DNA of 64,000 nt from Thalassococcus_A lentus. GTDB lineage: Bacteria; Pseudomonadota; Alphaproteobacteria; Rhodobacterales; Rhodobacteraceae. The notes below the pieces were generated by a model. It saw only the letters and a list, made by a program, of their open reading frames with translations. It searched no databases and was not told where the DNA came from. Shown here one piece after another: positions 32,186 through 40,461 of the stretch; position 1 is the first letter of the stretch; the number at the start of each line of letters is the position of its first letter. A program made the translations under genes and the position numbers. The stretch spans positions 62,001 to 126,000 of the forward strand of contig NZ_JAQIOY010000002.1 of NCBI RefSeq assembly GCF_028023555.1, written 5' to 3'.

Positions 32186-34252
32186 ATGGCACATTTCGAA
32201 ATGCATCAAAGTCAGTTTCTGGACTTCGCCCGCGCCGAGGCAACACGGCTTGGGGCGGCTTTTGCGCATCTTCCGGTTTGGGGATGGGCGACAGACTCCA
32301 ATTTGATTGTGACTGTGGAAAGTGATCGATTGGAACGCTGGACCGGGATTGCGCCGGAACGGCGAATTGGCAAGCCGCTCTTGGCGGTTGGGCGCGCGAT
32401 GCGCATGATGGACAGATCGGCCAATGTCGCTGTCTTGGATCGGCTGGCGGATCATGCCGAGGTTGAGCTGACACCGTTTGTCACCGTACTGCATGGCCAG
32501 CCGACGGTGATGGCCCTTGCCGCAACGCCTTATTTTGACGAGCAGGGGGCGTTTCTGGGCTATATCGGTCTGACGCTCTGGTTGCGCAAGATCGAACAGA
32601 TCCTTGGGCAGACGCCAAGTGGCGCCACGCAGGTGTCGCTCTGTACCGATGCAGCGCTGGAAATTCTCGAAAAGAACGCGGTGGCCGCGCAGGATGCACA
32701 GGCCTTGTTGCAGGAAATCGTCGACGCCATGGGTGAAGGGCTAATGGTAACGTCGGGAACGGATGTTGAAGACCCGGAGAACAGCATTGTTCTGACCAAT
32801 CCTGCCTATCGCAGCATGTTTGACCTAAAAGCCAACCAAGCGCGTCCGGGAACGAAACTGAAGGATTTTACGCAAAGCGTTGCCGAAAATGGGATCGCGT
32901 TTGAAAACCTTGATGCCGTGGGTGATGTGAACGATGCCTTGGCGCGTGGCGAAAGCGTGCTGATGCGGCTCCATCGCACCAACAGAAGCCTCTATGTGAA
33001 GGCAACCCACAGACCCACGGGCGGTTACGTGCTTGTGCACACTGATGTCACCGATCTCGAGGCGCAAAACACGGCATTGCGGGCCGCCCGCGACGCCGCC
33101 GAGGTCGCCAATCGGACCAAATCCAACTTTCTGGCAACCATGAGCCACGAATTCCGAACGCCCATGAACGGCATTGTCGGGATGGTCGACCTGTTGGAAG
33201 GCACGCAGCTTTGCAAGGAACAACGCGAATACCTCAGAACAATTCGCAGCTCTGCACTGGCGCTGACGTCATTGATCACGGACATTCTGGATTTTTCCAA
33301 AATCGAAGCCGGGCATCTGGCGATCCATCCTGAGCCATTCTTGCTGTCTGATATGTTGGACAAGACCGTTGGCATTCTGCAACCACTGGCTCGCCAAAAG
33401 GGAATTGACCTGTCCTTGCATACCAGTCCCGGTGTCGCACCAAAGCTGGTCGGGGATGCCTTGCGGTTAAGGCAAATATTGCTGAACCTGATCGGAAACG
33501 CGGTGAAATTCACCGAAACTGGCGGTGTATCCTTGTCCGTTAGGCCCAGCAACGCCGGGGCGTTTCAATTCGAGGTTTCAGACACAGGAATTGGAATGGA
33601 CGCCGAAGAATTGCAGCGGGCGTTTCAACCGTTTGAACAAATCGAATCCGGGTTTCACAGGCAATACGAAGGAACGGGTCTGGGCCTTGCGATTTCGCGC
33701 AGATTGGCCGAGGCGATGGGCGGCACTCTGATCGCGACATCCGCACGCGGGCAGGGCAGCCGGTTCGTTCTGGATATCCCGATGGAGATCGGGCAGGGCG
33801 CTTCTGATCCCAAAGCGCAGCAAGCACCAGCGGTTGATGCATTGACGGGCTGCCGTGTTTTGGTCGTTGAAGACAATCAAACCAACCAGTTGGTGGTTCG
33901 CCGGTTGCTGGAAAAGGCCGGCGCGCAGGTTTCAACCGCCGGAAATGGAAGAGACGCTCTAGAGATTTTGCGAAGGGCTGGCTTTGACGTGGCTTTGATG
34001 GATATGTCCATGCCCGTGATGGATGGGCTGACAACCACGCGCGAAATCCGGACGCAGCAAACACAACAGCGGCTTCGCCATCTGCCGGTTATCTGTTTGT
34101 CCGGCAATGCGTTCGAACGGGATCGGAATTTGGCCAAAGAGGCCGGCATGGATGACTTTCTGTCCAAGCCGGTGCGGCGCGATGATCTGATCGCTTGCGT
34201 GGCCCGCCATTGGTCGGGCGCAAAAACCATCGCTCATTCCGCAAAGAAATAG
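32186..34252 (+). CDS. Hybrid sensor histidine kinase (PAS-HisKA-HATPase-REC)
   Basis: From ATG 32186 (GAGG 13 bases upstream) the protein has 688 residues; a GTG at 32120 is an alternative. No membrane segment is seen, so it is probably cytoplasmic. PAS-like regions cover ~10-130 (VWGWATDSNLIVTVESDRLERWTG) and ~170-300 (DAMGEGLMVTSGTDVEDPENSIVLTNPAYRSMF). The kinase core has the H-box FLATMSHEFRTPMNGIVG, the N-box NLIGNAVKFTETGG and G-boxes DTGIGM and GTGLGLAIS. A receiver domain at the C terminus has VLVVEDNQTNQLVV and the phospho-acceptor in VALMDMSMPVMDG. The output partner (HPt/regulator) is not adjacent. Confidence 0.88.
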   Translation: MAHFEMHQSQFLDFARAEATRLGAAFAHLPVWGWATDSNLIVTVESDRLERWTGIAPERRIGKPLLAVGRAMRMMDRSANVAVLDRLADHAEVELTPFVTVLHGQPTVMALAATPYFDEQGAFLGYIGLTLWLRKIEQILGQTPSGATQVSLCTDAALEILEKNAVAAQDAQALLQEIVDAMGEGLMVTSGTDVEDPENSIVLTNPAYRSMFDLKANQARPGTKLKDFTQSVAENGIAFENLDAVGDVNDALARGESVLMRLHRTNRSLYVKATHRPTGGYVLVHTDVTDLEAQNTALRAARDAAEVANRTKSNFLATMSHEFRTPMNGIVGMVDLLEGTQLCKEQREYLRTIRSSALALTSLITDILDFSKIEAGHLAIHPEPFLLSDMLDKTVGILQPLARQKGIDLSLHTSPGVAPKLVGDALRLRQILLNLIGNAVKFTETGGVSLSVRPSNAGAFQFEVSDTGIGMDAEELQRAFQPFEQIESGFHRQYEGTGLGLAISRRLAEAMGGTLIATSARGQGSRFVLDIPMEIGQGASDPKAQQAPAVDALTGCRVLVVEDNQTNQLVVRRLLEKAGAQVSTAGNGRDALEILRRAGFDVALMDMSMPVMDGLTTTREIRTQQTQQRLRHLPVICLSGNAFERDRNLAKEAGMDDFLSKPVRRDDLIACVARHWSGAKTIAHSAKK

Positions 34253-34272
34253 GCCGGGCGCTGTGCCCGGCC
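34252..34272. terminator. Bidirectional hairpin between convergent kinase and ilvB genes
   Basis: GGCCGGGC (34252-34259) and GCCCGGCC (34265-34272) form a perfect 8-bp stem with a 5-base loop, in the 30-base gap between the two stop codons. Only a weak T-run (TTGT) follows on the plus strand. It probably serves both convergent transcripts. Confidence 0.65.
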
Positions 34273-34282
34273 TTGTCGTAGG

Positions 34283-36037
34283 TTAAACCAGAACGGCGCC
34301 TTTGCTGGCGATGGCGTCTTCTGTTGTGTCGTCGCCCAAAAGCATCTTGTTGTGCGGCTCGCCCGATGGGATCATCGGGAAGCAGTTTTCGTGCTTTTCG
34401 ACCAGACAATCAAAGATGACCGGCCCATCGTAGGCCAGCATTTCCTTGATCGCTTCGTCGAGATCATCGGGGTTGTCGCACAAGATGCCCTTGGCGCCAA
34501 AGGCCTCGGCCAGTTTGACGAAATCGGGCAGGGCATCGGACCAGCTGTGCGAGTAGCGGCCGCCATGCAGAAGATCCTGCCATTGGCGCACCATGCCCAG
34601 TCGTTCGTTGTTCAGAATGAATTGTTTGACCGGCAAATTGTACTGAACAGCTGTACCCATTTCCTGCATGTTCATCAGCCAGGAGGCTTCACCCGCCACG
34701 TTGATGACCAGCGCTTCGGGATGCGCAACCTGAACGCCGATCGACGCGGGGAAGCCGTAGCCCATGGTGCCAAGACCCCCGGAAGTCATCCAGCGGTTCG
34801 GGTCTTCAAAGCCAAGATACTGCGCAGCCCACATCTGGTGTTGGCCCACTTCGGTACAGATGTAGCGGTCTGTCCCCTTGGTCAGTGCTTCGAGACGGCT
34901 CAGGGCGTGCTGTGGCTTGATGGATTTTTCCGAAGGCTTGAACTTCAGGCAATCAACCCTGCGCCAGTCTTCGATCTGTTTCCACCAACGATCCAGACCT
35001 TCGCGGTTCACTTTGCGGCCCCGCGACTTCCAGACCTTGAGGATGTCCTCAAGCACATGGCCGACATCACCAACGATCGGGAAATCGGTCTTGATCACCT
35101 TGTTGATCGAACTGGGGTCGATATCCACATGGGCCTTGCGCGAATTGGGGCTGAAAGCATCCAGACGTCCGGTGATCCGGTCATCAAAGCGCGCACCAAT
35201 GTTGATCATCAGATCGCAGCCATGCATCGCAAGGTTCGCTTCGTACAGCCCGTGCATGCCCAACATGCCCAGCCAGTTCTTGCCAGAAGCAGGATAGGAG
35301 CCGAGCCCCATCAGGGTCGAGGTGATCGGAATGCCTGTGGCTTCGACCAGTTCGCGCAGCAATTGGCTGGCACCGGGCCCGGAGTTGATTACGCCGCCAC
35401 CGGTATAGAAAACCGGGCGTTCGGCCGTCTCCATAGCTTCAACCAGTTGCTCGATTACTGCCATGTCGCCTTTGACCTGCGGCTGGTAGTGGCGCGTGGC
35501 TGCCTTTTGCATCGGCTGATAGTCCGCTGACGCGAATTGCACGTCCTTTGGAATGTCGACCAGAACCGGGCCGGGGCGGCCCGAGGTCGAGACATGGAAC
35601 GCCTCGTGGATCGTCGCCGACAGCTTTTCGGTCTCTTTCACCAGCCAGTTGTGTTTGGTGCAGGGCCGGGTGATTCCAACGGTGTCCGCTTCCTGAAAGG
35701 CGTCCGAGCCGATCATGAATGTCGGAACCTGACCTGTCAGAACAACAATCGGAATGCTGTCCATCAGCGCATCGGTCAATCCGGTCACGGCGTTCGTCGC
35801 ACCCGGGCCGGATGTCACCAGCACGACACCGGGCTTTCCGGTTGCGCGCGCATAACCCTCGGCGGCGTGAACTGCGCCTTGCTCATGGCGCACCAAGAAG
35901 TGTTTGATTTCGTTTTGCTGAAACAGCTCGTCATAAATCGGTAGGACGGCACCGCCGGGATATCCGAATACCGTGTCCACACCCTGATCCTTCAGGGCTT
36001 GAACTACCATTTTCGCTCCGGTCATCTGACGTGTCAT
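34283..36037 (-). CDS. ilvB: Acetolactate synthase large (catalytic) subunit
   Basis: A 584-residue thiamine-diphosphate enzyme that makes 2-acetolactate/2-aceto-2-hydroxybutyrate, the first common step to valine, leucine and isoleucine. The catalytic glutamate is in LVRHEQGAVHAAEGYARATG. The C-terminal cofactor motif reads VAGEASWLMNMQEM...FILNN. The usual GDG of the GDG...NN motif is GEA here, a conservative Asp-to-Glu change at the Mg2+ ligand. Transcription is probably controlled by the leader-peptide attenuator directly upstream (36095-36193). ilvH is 2.2 kb away beyond an opposite-strand gene. Confidence 0.95.
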   Translation of the reverse strand: MTRQMTGAKMVVQALKDQGVDTVFGYPGGAVLPIYDELFQQNEIKHFLVRHEQGAVHAAEGYARATGKPGVVLVTSGPGATNAVTGLTDALMDSIPIVVLTGQVPTFMIGSDAFQEADTVGITRPCTKHNWLVKETEKLSATIHEAFHVSTSGRPGPVLVDIPKDVQFASADYQPMQKAATRHYQPQVKGDMAVIEQLVEAMETAERPVFYTGGGVINSGPGASQLLRELVEATGIPITSTLMGLGSYPASGKNWLGMLGMHGLYEANLAMHGCDLMINIGARFDDRITGRLDAFSPNSRKAHVDIDPSSINKVIKTDFPIVGDVGHVLEDILKVWKSRGRKVNREGLDRWWKQIEDWRRVDCLKFKPSEKSIKPQHALSRLEALTKGTDRYICTEVGQHQMWAAQYLGFEDPNRWMTSGGLGTMGYGFPASIGVQVAHPEALVINVAGEASWLMNMQEMGTAVQYNLPVKQFILNNERLGMVRQWQDLLHGGRYSHSWSDALPDFVKLAEAFGAKGILCDNPDDLDEAIKEMLAYDGPVIFDCLVEKHENCFPMIPSGEPHNKMLLGDDTTEDAIASKGAVLV

Positions 36038-36086
36038 CGCTGTTCTCCGTTTACGACACTACATTTTGGTCTTGTTCGTTTTGCGC

Positions 36087-36123
36087 AAAAAAAAGCCCCC
36101 GGTCACTTGGGCGGGGGCGCATG
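36087..36123 (-). promoter_or_regulatory. ilvB transcription attenuator (terminator plus antiterminator arm)
   Basis: On the minus strand the RNA can form GCCCCCG/CGGGGGC (DNA 36112-36118 and 36095-36101, 10-base loop) followed by eight U residues, an intrinsic terminator 50 bases before the ilvB ATG. The segment CAUGCGCC (36116-36123), overlapping the 5' arm, can instead pair with GGCGUAUG (36152-36159) inside the leader reading frame (8 bp, one G-U). The two structures exclude each other. This is the standard logic of amino-acid attenuation. Confidence 0.82.
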
Positions 36124-36142
36124 GGGTCCGGTCAGGTTACCG

Positions 36143-36193
36143 CTACCGGTCCATACGCCTGGTTCCTACAATGACGACTAGCGGGAAAATCAT
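36143..36193 (-). CDS. ilvL: ilvB leader peptide
   Basis: A 16-codon frame reads MIFPLVVIVGTRRMDR and stops at TAG. Seven of the first nine codons are Ile, Leu, Val or Phe, with Val-Val-Ile-Val in a row, the products of the pathway it controls. An AGGAG lies 10 bases upstream of the ATG. Ribosome stalling at the Val/Ile/Leu codons when charged tRNAs are scarce would free the GGCGUAUG arm for the antiterminator pairing and allow read-through to ilvB. Function is inferred from structure and position; the symbol follows usage for such leaders. Confidence 0.82.
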   Translation of the reverse strand: MIFPLVVIVGTRRMDR

Positions 36194-36463
36194 GTCCCAA
36201 AGGCTCCTATCTACGCGCGAGGACATTATTGCGGGCTTTTCGGAGCGTCAACAGCGCCAATGAAAAAAGTTGTCGGTCAGGGCGAATTTCTTTTCGAAAA
36301 TTGCGCAATCGGGATTTTCGGGCTCTGTGCCGGTTTGGCGAAACTTTGCCGCTTTGGCGATTGTTCGCCCGATTGCAACAACTGCGCGCGGCTTCGTGAT
36401 TTGTATATGATCGGACCTTGCGTCAAAATCCCAAGCATTGGTTCAGAGGCGAAGGAGTACGCC

Positions 36464-36700
36464 ATGACACGCCACATATTTTTTCGTGACTTCACGTTGT
36501 GCAAGGCCGGTTTGCTGGCTGCTTTGATGGGGCTGGCTGCTTTGATGGGGCTGGCTGTCTTCAGCGGCTCAGACACAGATCGGTTTGCGGCAAGCACTAT
36601 TCAGGATCAGGCTGAGCAGGACAAAGCCAAGGTTCTGCCCGCGGTTCTGGGCGCTGACGAAAAGTCTGGCTGCAAAAGCTGTCTGGGCACCGACATTTGA
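36464..36700 (+). CDS. Small single-pass membrane protein, hypothetical
   Basis: The ATG at 36464 has a perfect AGGAG 6 bases upstream, giving 78 residues. There is one hydrophobic segment (LLAALMGLAALMGLAVFSG), then a charged helix (IQDQAEQDKAKVLPAVLGADEK) and a C-terminal CKSC motif. The membrane segment is built from an 18-base tandem duplication. The frame continues upstream through 36260, but the strong ribosome site favours the shorter form. No known family. Confidence 0.6.
   Translation: MTRHIFFRDFTLCKAGLLAALMGLAALMGLAVFSGSDTDRFAASTIQDQAEQDKAKVLPAVLGADEKSGCKSCLGTDI
36515..36556 (+). repeat. 18-base tandem duplication inside the small membrane protein gene
   Basis: CTGGCTGCTTTGATGGGG occurs at 36515-36532 and identically at 36533-36550, followed by a partial third copy CTGGCT. 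It is in frame and repeats the residues LAALMG, lengthening the membrane helix by six residues. Perfect identity suggests a recent slippage event. Confidence 0.9.
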
Positions 36701-36727
36701 AATTCTGACTGGCGCAAGGTCTGATCT

Positions 36728-37369
36728 TCAGACGTTTGCGCCCGTTCCTTGCAGGACGCCATGCTCCAACGCGTAGCGCGTCAGGCCAGCGGTCGTGCTG
36801 ATCCCCAGCTTGCGCTTGATGTTCTTGCGGTGCGTTTCGACCGTGCGGACCGAAATATCCAGCGTCAACGCCACTTCCTTGTTGGAATGCCCCTGCGCCA
36901 GTTGCAGCAGGATGGTCTGTTCCCGTGTCGTCAGTTGATCGCGCACGGATTCAGACGGGATCAGGGCCCCCTCGGCACCGGTACACAGATACCTTTCTCC
37001 GCGCATCACCGCATCAATGGCCTGTTTGATTTCTTCTGTGGGCACGTCTTTCAACACGTATCCGCGGGCACCGTGGCTCATCGCGGTTGAGATGTATTCC
37101 GGGGTGTCATGCATCGACAAAACCAGAATGCGTGTTTCGGGCGCCTGTTCGAGGATCATCTCGGTTGCCGATAAACCGCCCAGACCGGGCATGTTGATGT
37201 CCATCAGGATCACGTCCGGAGCCAGCGTGTTCAACTGGTCTATCATCTGCTGACCGTCCGACAATGTCGCCAGAACTTCGATGTCATCATAACTTTCCAG
37301 AATGGCTTCGATGCCCTCGGCGACCATCGGGTGATCGTCGACCACAACGACTCGGATTGTCTTTGTCAT
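36728..37369 (-). CDS. NarL/FixJ-family response regulator
   Basis: A 213-residue regulator. The receiver domain has VVVDDHPMVAEG and phospho-acceptor Asp57 in VILMDINMPGLGG. The C-terminal LuxR HTH reads LTTREQTILLQLAQGHSNKEVALTLDISVRTVETHRKNIKRKLG. Its ATG overlaps the stop of the upstream kinase by 4 bases, so the two form a two-component pair. The nearby divergent TRAP transporter is a plausible target. Confidence 0.93.
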   Translation of the reverse strand: MTKTIRVVVVDDHPMVAEGIEAILESYDDIEVLATLSDGQQMIDQLNTLAPDVILMDINMPGLGGLSATEMILEQAPETRILVLSMHDTPEYISTAMSHGARGYVLKDVPTEEIKQAIDAVMRGERYLCTGAEGALIPSESVRDQLTTREQTILLQLAQGHSNKEVALTLDISVRTVETHRKNIKRKLGISTTAGLTRYALEHGVLQGTGANV

Positions 37370-38805
37370 GCTTGCACCTTCTTGGCAGGGCTGTTCTGGG
37401 GCGCGGCTTTGTCACCTTTTTCGGGTGGCAGCAAATGCGACAGGGGAACCTGCGCTTCGATAACCGTTCCGGATCTGGAAGACAGCACGCGCAACGTACC
37501 GCCCAGCTGTTCCATCCGCTCTTGCATATTGCGCAGACCAATCCCGGGTGAGGGATGACGTCTGTTGGTTTCAATCCCTTGCCCGTCGTCGGAAATGCGC
37601 AGGGTTGCACCGGTTCGGTGCCCACGCAGATCAATCTGGACACTTGATGCGCCGGAATGCCGTTCCACGTTTGTCAGCGCTTCCTGAGCGATCCGGTACA
37701 GCGCGATCTTTGCGTCCTGATCCAGACGGTTGCGAAAAACAACCGTGTTGAAGCCTGTATCGATACCAGTGCGTTGGCGGAAATCGTCAGTCAGAGCCTT
37801 CAGGGCAGGGCCGAGACCCAAATCGTCCAGAACCCCCGGACGCAGATCGCGGCTGATGCGGCGCACTTCGTTGATGGCCATCGACAAGTTGCCGATGCCT
37901 TTGTCCAGTGTTTCGCCCGCGCGCACGTCTCCGGCTTCGACGCGGCGCCGGGTTATGTCCAGAGCATATTTGATGCCCACGAGGATTTGGCTGATCCCAT
38001 CGTGCAGCTCGCGTGCAACGCGCCCGCGTTCCTGTTCTTGCGTATCAAAGACACGCTGGGTCAGCTCTTTCAGCTTTGCGTCGGCCAGTCGGCGTTCGCG
38101 GATGTTCAGGAACAGGCCGGACAGGAACACAACCAAAAGCGCCGCGAGTGTAATGATACTGATATAGAAAAACGTCTGCTGCACCCGCGTTTCCACCTCG
38201 GCGCGGGTTGCCGCGACAGAAGCCAGTACGTCGTCGATGAAAACGCCGGTTCCAACCGCCCAACGCCATGATGGGAAGGAGGTGATGTAGGTGATCATCC
38301 GGCCTTCTTCGCCGGTCGAAGGTTTGGGCCAAAGGTGTTCGACGTAGCCTGCACCAGAGCGCGCGGTAAAGATGAATTCCTGAACAACGGCAGTGCCTTC
38401 GCTGTCCTGCAGGTTCCACCAGTTCCTGTTGATCATCTCAGTTTGGCGCGGAGACACGATGTTGTTTCCGTCGTAGTCGTAGACAAAGAAAAAGCCTTCG
38501 TCGCCATAGATCATGGCTGCGAGGATTTGCTGAACCGTTTCCTTTGAAGCCTCGTCCTCGGGCGATGCTGAACCGTAGATGAAATAGAACCCGTTCCGCG
38601 CCTGCGTGAGGTAGTTGCGTAGCTCGCGCTTCTTGGCTTCAATGAGCTGGGTTTCGAGACTGCGGATTTCCCGTTCGGCCAGCGCACGAGACTGAGCGGC
38701 CACAAGCAGCGCAATGGCCGATGCCGCCAGAATCAGCGGCACCGAGGCCAGAAGAAAAAGCTTCTGCCCATAAGTCAGCCTTAGTCGGTCAAACAACACG
38801 CTCAT
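37366..38805 (-). CDS. Membrane sensor histidine kinase with Cache domain (HisKA_3)
   Basis: A 479-residue kinase. Membrane segments lie at ~15-33 and ~205-228, flanking a periplasmic Cache domain (GFYFIYGSASPEDEASKETVQQI, GDEGFFFVYDYDGNNIVSPRQ, WNLQDSEG, SFPSWRWAVGTGVFIDDV). A HAMP-like/coiled region precedes the HisKA_3 H-box ARELHDGISQILVGIKYALD and the HATPase (IAQEALTNVERHSGAS, GIGLRNMQERMEQLGG). Cache domains of this type bind small organic acids or amines, which fits control of the divergent TRAP importer. Confidence 0.9.
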   Translation of the reverse strand: MSVLFDRLRLTYGQKLFLLASVPLILAASAIALLVAAQSRALAEREIRSLETQLIEAKKRELRNYLTQARNGFYFIYGSASPEDEASKETVQQILAAMIYGDEGFFFVYDYDGNNIVSPRQTEMINRNWWNLQDSEGTAVVQEFIFTARSGAGYVEHLWPKPSTGEEGRMITYITSFPSWRWAVGTGVFIDDVLASVAATRAEVETRVQQTFFYISIITLAALLVVFLSGLFLNIRERRLADAKLKELTQRVFDTQEQERGRVARELHDGISQILVGIKYALDITRRRVEAGDVRAGETLDKGIGNLSMAINEVRRISRDLRPGVLDDLGLGPALKALTDDFRQRTGIDTGFNTVVFRNRLDQDAKIALYRIAQEALTNVERHSGASSVQIDLRGHRTGATLRISDDGQGIETNRRHPSPGIGLRNMQERMEQLGGTLRVLSSRSGTVIEAQVPLSHLLPPEKGDKAAPQNSPAKKVQA

Positions 38806-39254
38806 GCGCCTTAGCTAGCCCGAAGATCGGGCCAGAGGCAAATCCAGAGCGTTTTTGTGGGCTTCGACAATTGGATTTGAAGTGCGATCCGGCCCCTTGG
38901 ATCTTGGCGGCCTGCCAAAAAACTGTGTTTCTGAGTTGTGTTTGGGGTTTGCTCAGCGATTTTCGAGCGTCAAATCGAGGTCCTTTCGATCGCCTGAAGG
39001 CTGGGCGTGATGGGGCGACGAATCATCGATTCGAAACAGGCGAATCTGTGGTCTGCCGTGCAATGATTTAGCCTAAATGCATGAAATGTGAGCGTTAACA
39101 GTACGATCAAACTATACGCATTTGTCCGTTTTTCGCGCTTAACTCCGTAGCAGTGGGTATTTCATTACGTAGGGGGCGCGACTACGCTTTGCGCACTTTA
39201 ACCGATCCGCGCGGGGGTATGCCCCGTCGCACGACCATATCTGGGAGGATACAC
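38806..39254. promoter_or_regulatory. 449-base intergenic region between the kinase and the TRAP operon
   Basis: This divergent spacer should carry promoters for both the two-component pair and the TRAP operon. A short dyad TTGGC-N5-GCCAA is at 38904-38918. I see no convincing gene or intrinsic terminator. AT-rich sequence at 39060-39130 could hold the TRAP promoter. Binding sites for the adjacent NarL-type regulator may lie here but cannot be pinpointed. Confidence 0.4.
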
Positions 39255-40340
39255 ATGGATCGTCGTTCTTTTCTAAAAGCATCCACGGTTGGCGCAGGCG
39301 CCGCAGCGGCTTCGTCGCTGGCAGCACCGGCCTATGCGCAGGGCAAGCGTTCGCTGACCATGGTCACATCGTGGCCGCGCGGCTTTGCCGTTCTGGATGA
39401 CGCGGCTACGCTGCTGGAAGAATATGTTGCCGGTATTTCCGATGGTGAACTGACCATCGACAAGAAAGCGCCGGGCGAACTGGTTGGCGCACTGGAAGTG
39501 TTTGACGCCGTTTCGTCGGGTCAGGCTGACATGTACCACTCGGCTGATTACTACTTCATCGGTCAGCACCCGGGCTATGCCTACTTCACAGCTGTTCCAT
39601 TCGGTGGCACAGCACAGGAAGTCACCAACTGGTACCACCACGGTGGCGGTCAGGAACTGCACGACGAGCTGGGCCAGATCTTCAACCTGAAGGGCCTGCT
39701 GGCTGGTAACTCCGGTTCGCAGTCCGGTGGCTGGTTCCGCAAGGAAATCAATTCGGCTGACGACTTCAACGGCCTCAAGTTCCGTATGCCTGGCCTCGGC
39801 GGTAAGGTTCTGGGCAAACTGGGCGCATCCGTTCAGAACATCCCGGGCGGTGAACTGTATCAGGCGCTGTCGTCTGGTGCTCTGGACGGTCTGGAGTGGG
39901 TTGGCCCAATGGCTGACGAACGCGCCGGCTTCCAGGAAGTTGCCAAGATCTACTACACTGCGGGCTTCCACGAGCCAGGTTCGGCTCTGGCATCTTCGGT
40001 CAACCTCGACGTCTGGAATGACCTGAGCGACAAGCACAAGAACATCCTGAACGTTGCATCGCAGGCTGTTACACACTTCCAGCTGGCTCAGACACTGGCC
40101 AACAACGGTGCCGCTCTGGCCCGTCTGCAGGCACAGGGCGTCAAGACGCTTCAGTTCTCCGACGATGTATGGGACGCCTTCGGCCGTGCCTCTGCAGAAG
40201 TCATGGACGAGAACATGGGCGACGAAATCTTCGCCAAGATCCGCAAGTCCTTCGAAGAAAGCCTCGCGAACTCCGCGGCGTGGATTCAGAAGTCGGACGG
40301 CTACTACGTCGAGCAGCGCGTACGCGTGCTGGGCGGCTAA
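39255..40340 (+). CDS. dctP: TRAP transporter periplasmic binding protein (DctP family)
   Basis: The ATG at 39255 has GGGAGG upstream and gives 361 residues. The leader MDRRSFLKASTVGAGAAAAS resembles a twin-arginine signal, cleaved after AYA. The mature protein (LTMVTSWPRGFAVLDDAATLLEEYV, then SSGQADMYHSADYYFIGQHPGYAYFTAVPFGG and LPNIPGGELYQALSSGALDGLEWVGP-like segments) belongs to the TRAP subfamily with FcbT1 and lactate-binding members. Such proteins bind mono- or 2-hydroxy carboxylates and similar anions. Ligand not determined. A hairpin follows before dctQ. Codon usage appears strongly biased to C-ending codons, as in highly expressed genes. Confidence 0.92.
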   Translation: MDRRSFLKASTVGAGAAAASSLAAPAYAQGKRSLTMVTSWPRGFAVLDDAATLLEEYVAGISDGELTIDKKAPGELVGALEVFDAVSSGQADMYHSADYYFIGQHPGYAYFTAVPFGGTAQEVTNWYHHGGGQELHDELGQIFNLKGLLAGNSGSQSGGWFRKEINSADDFNGLKFRMPGLGGKVLGKLGASVQNIPGGELYQALSSGALDGLEWVGPMADERAGFQEVAKIYYTAGFHEPGSALASSVNLDVWNDLSDKHKNILNVASQAVTHFQLAQTLANNGAALARLQAQGVKTLQFSDDVWDAFGRASAEVMDENMGDEIFAKIRKSFEESLANSAAWIQKSDGYYVEQRVRVLGG

Positions 40341-40361
40341 GCTTCCCGCGAAAACACTGCG

Positions 40362-40385
40362 AAAGGCTCCCCTGTGGGGGCCTTT
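40362..40385 (+). other. Stem-loop between dctP and dctQ
   Basis: AAAGGC(T)CCCC and GGGGGCCTTT pair around TGTG, making an 11-step stem with one bulge 22 bases after the dctP stop. Only a broken T-run follows (CACTTTATC). It probably lets some transcripts end here, giving more binding protein than membrane subunits, or protects the dctP mRNA 3' end. Confidence 0.6.
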
Positions 40386-40461
40386 CACTTTATCAAGATG
40401 AATGTCCGTCCGGCACTGTAGGCAGAGACCTATGGGTGTGCGGACAACTTTGGGGGACATA

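Noticed and set aside
36260..36463. N-terminal extension of the small membrane protein
   Set aside because: A perfect AGGAG precedes ATG 36464, and the extension is cysteine-rich without pattern.
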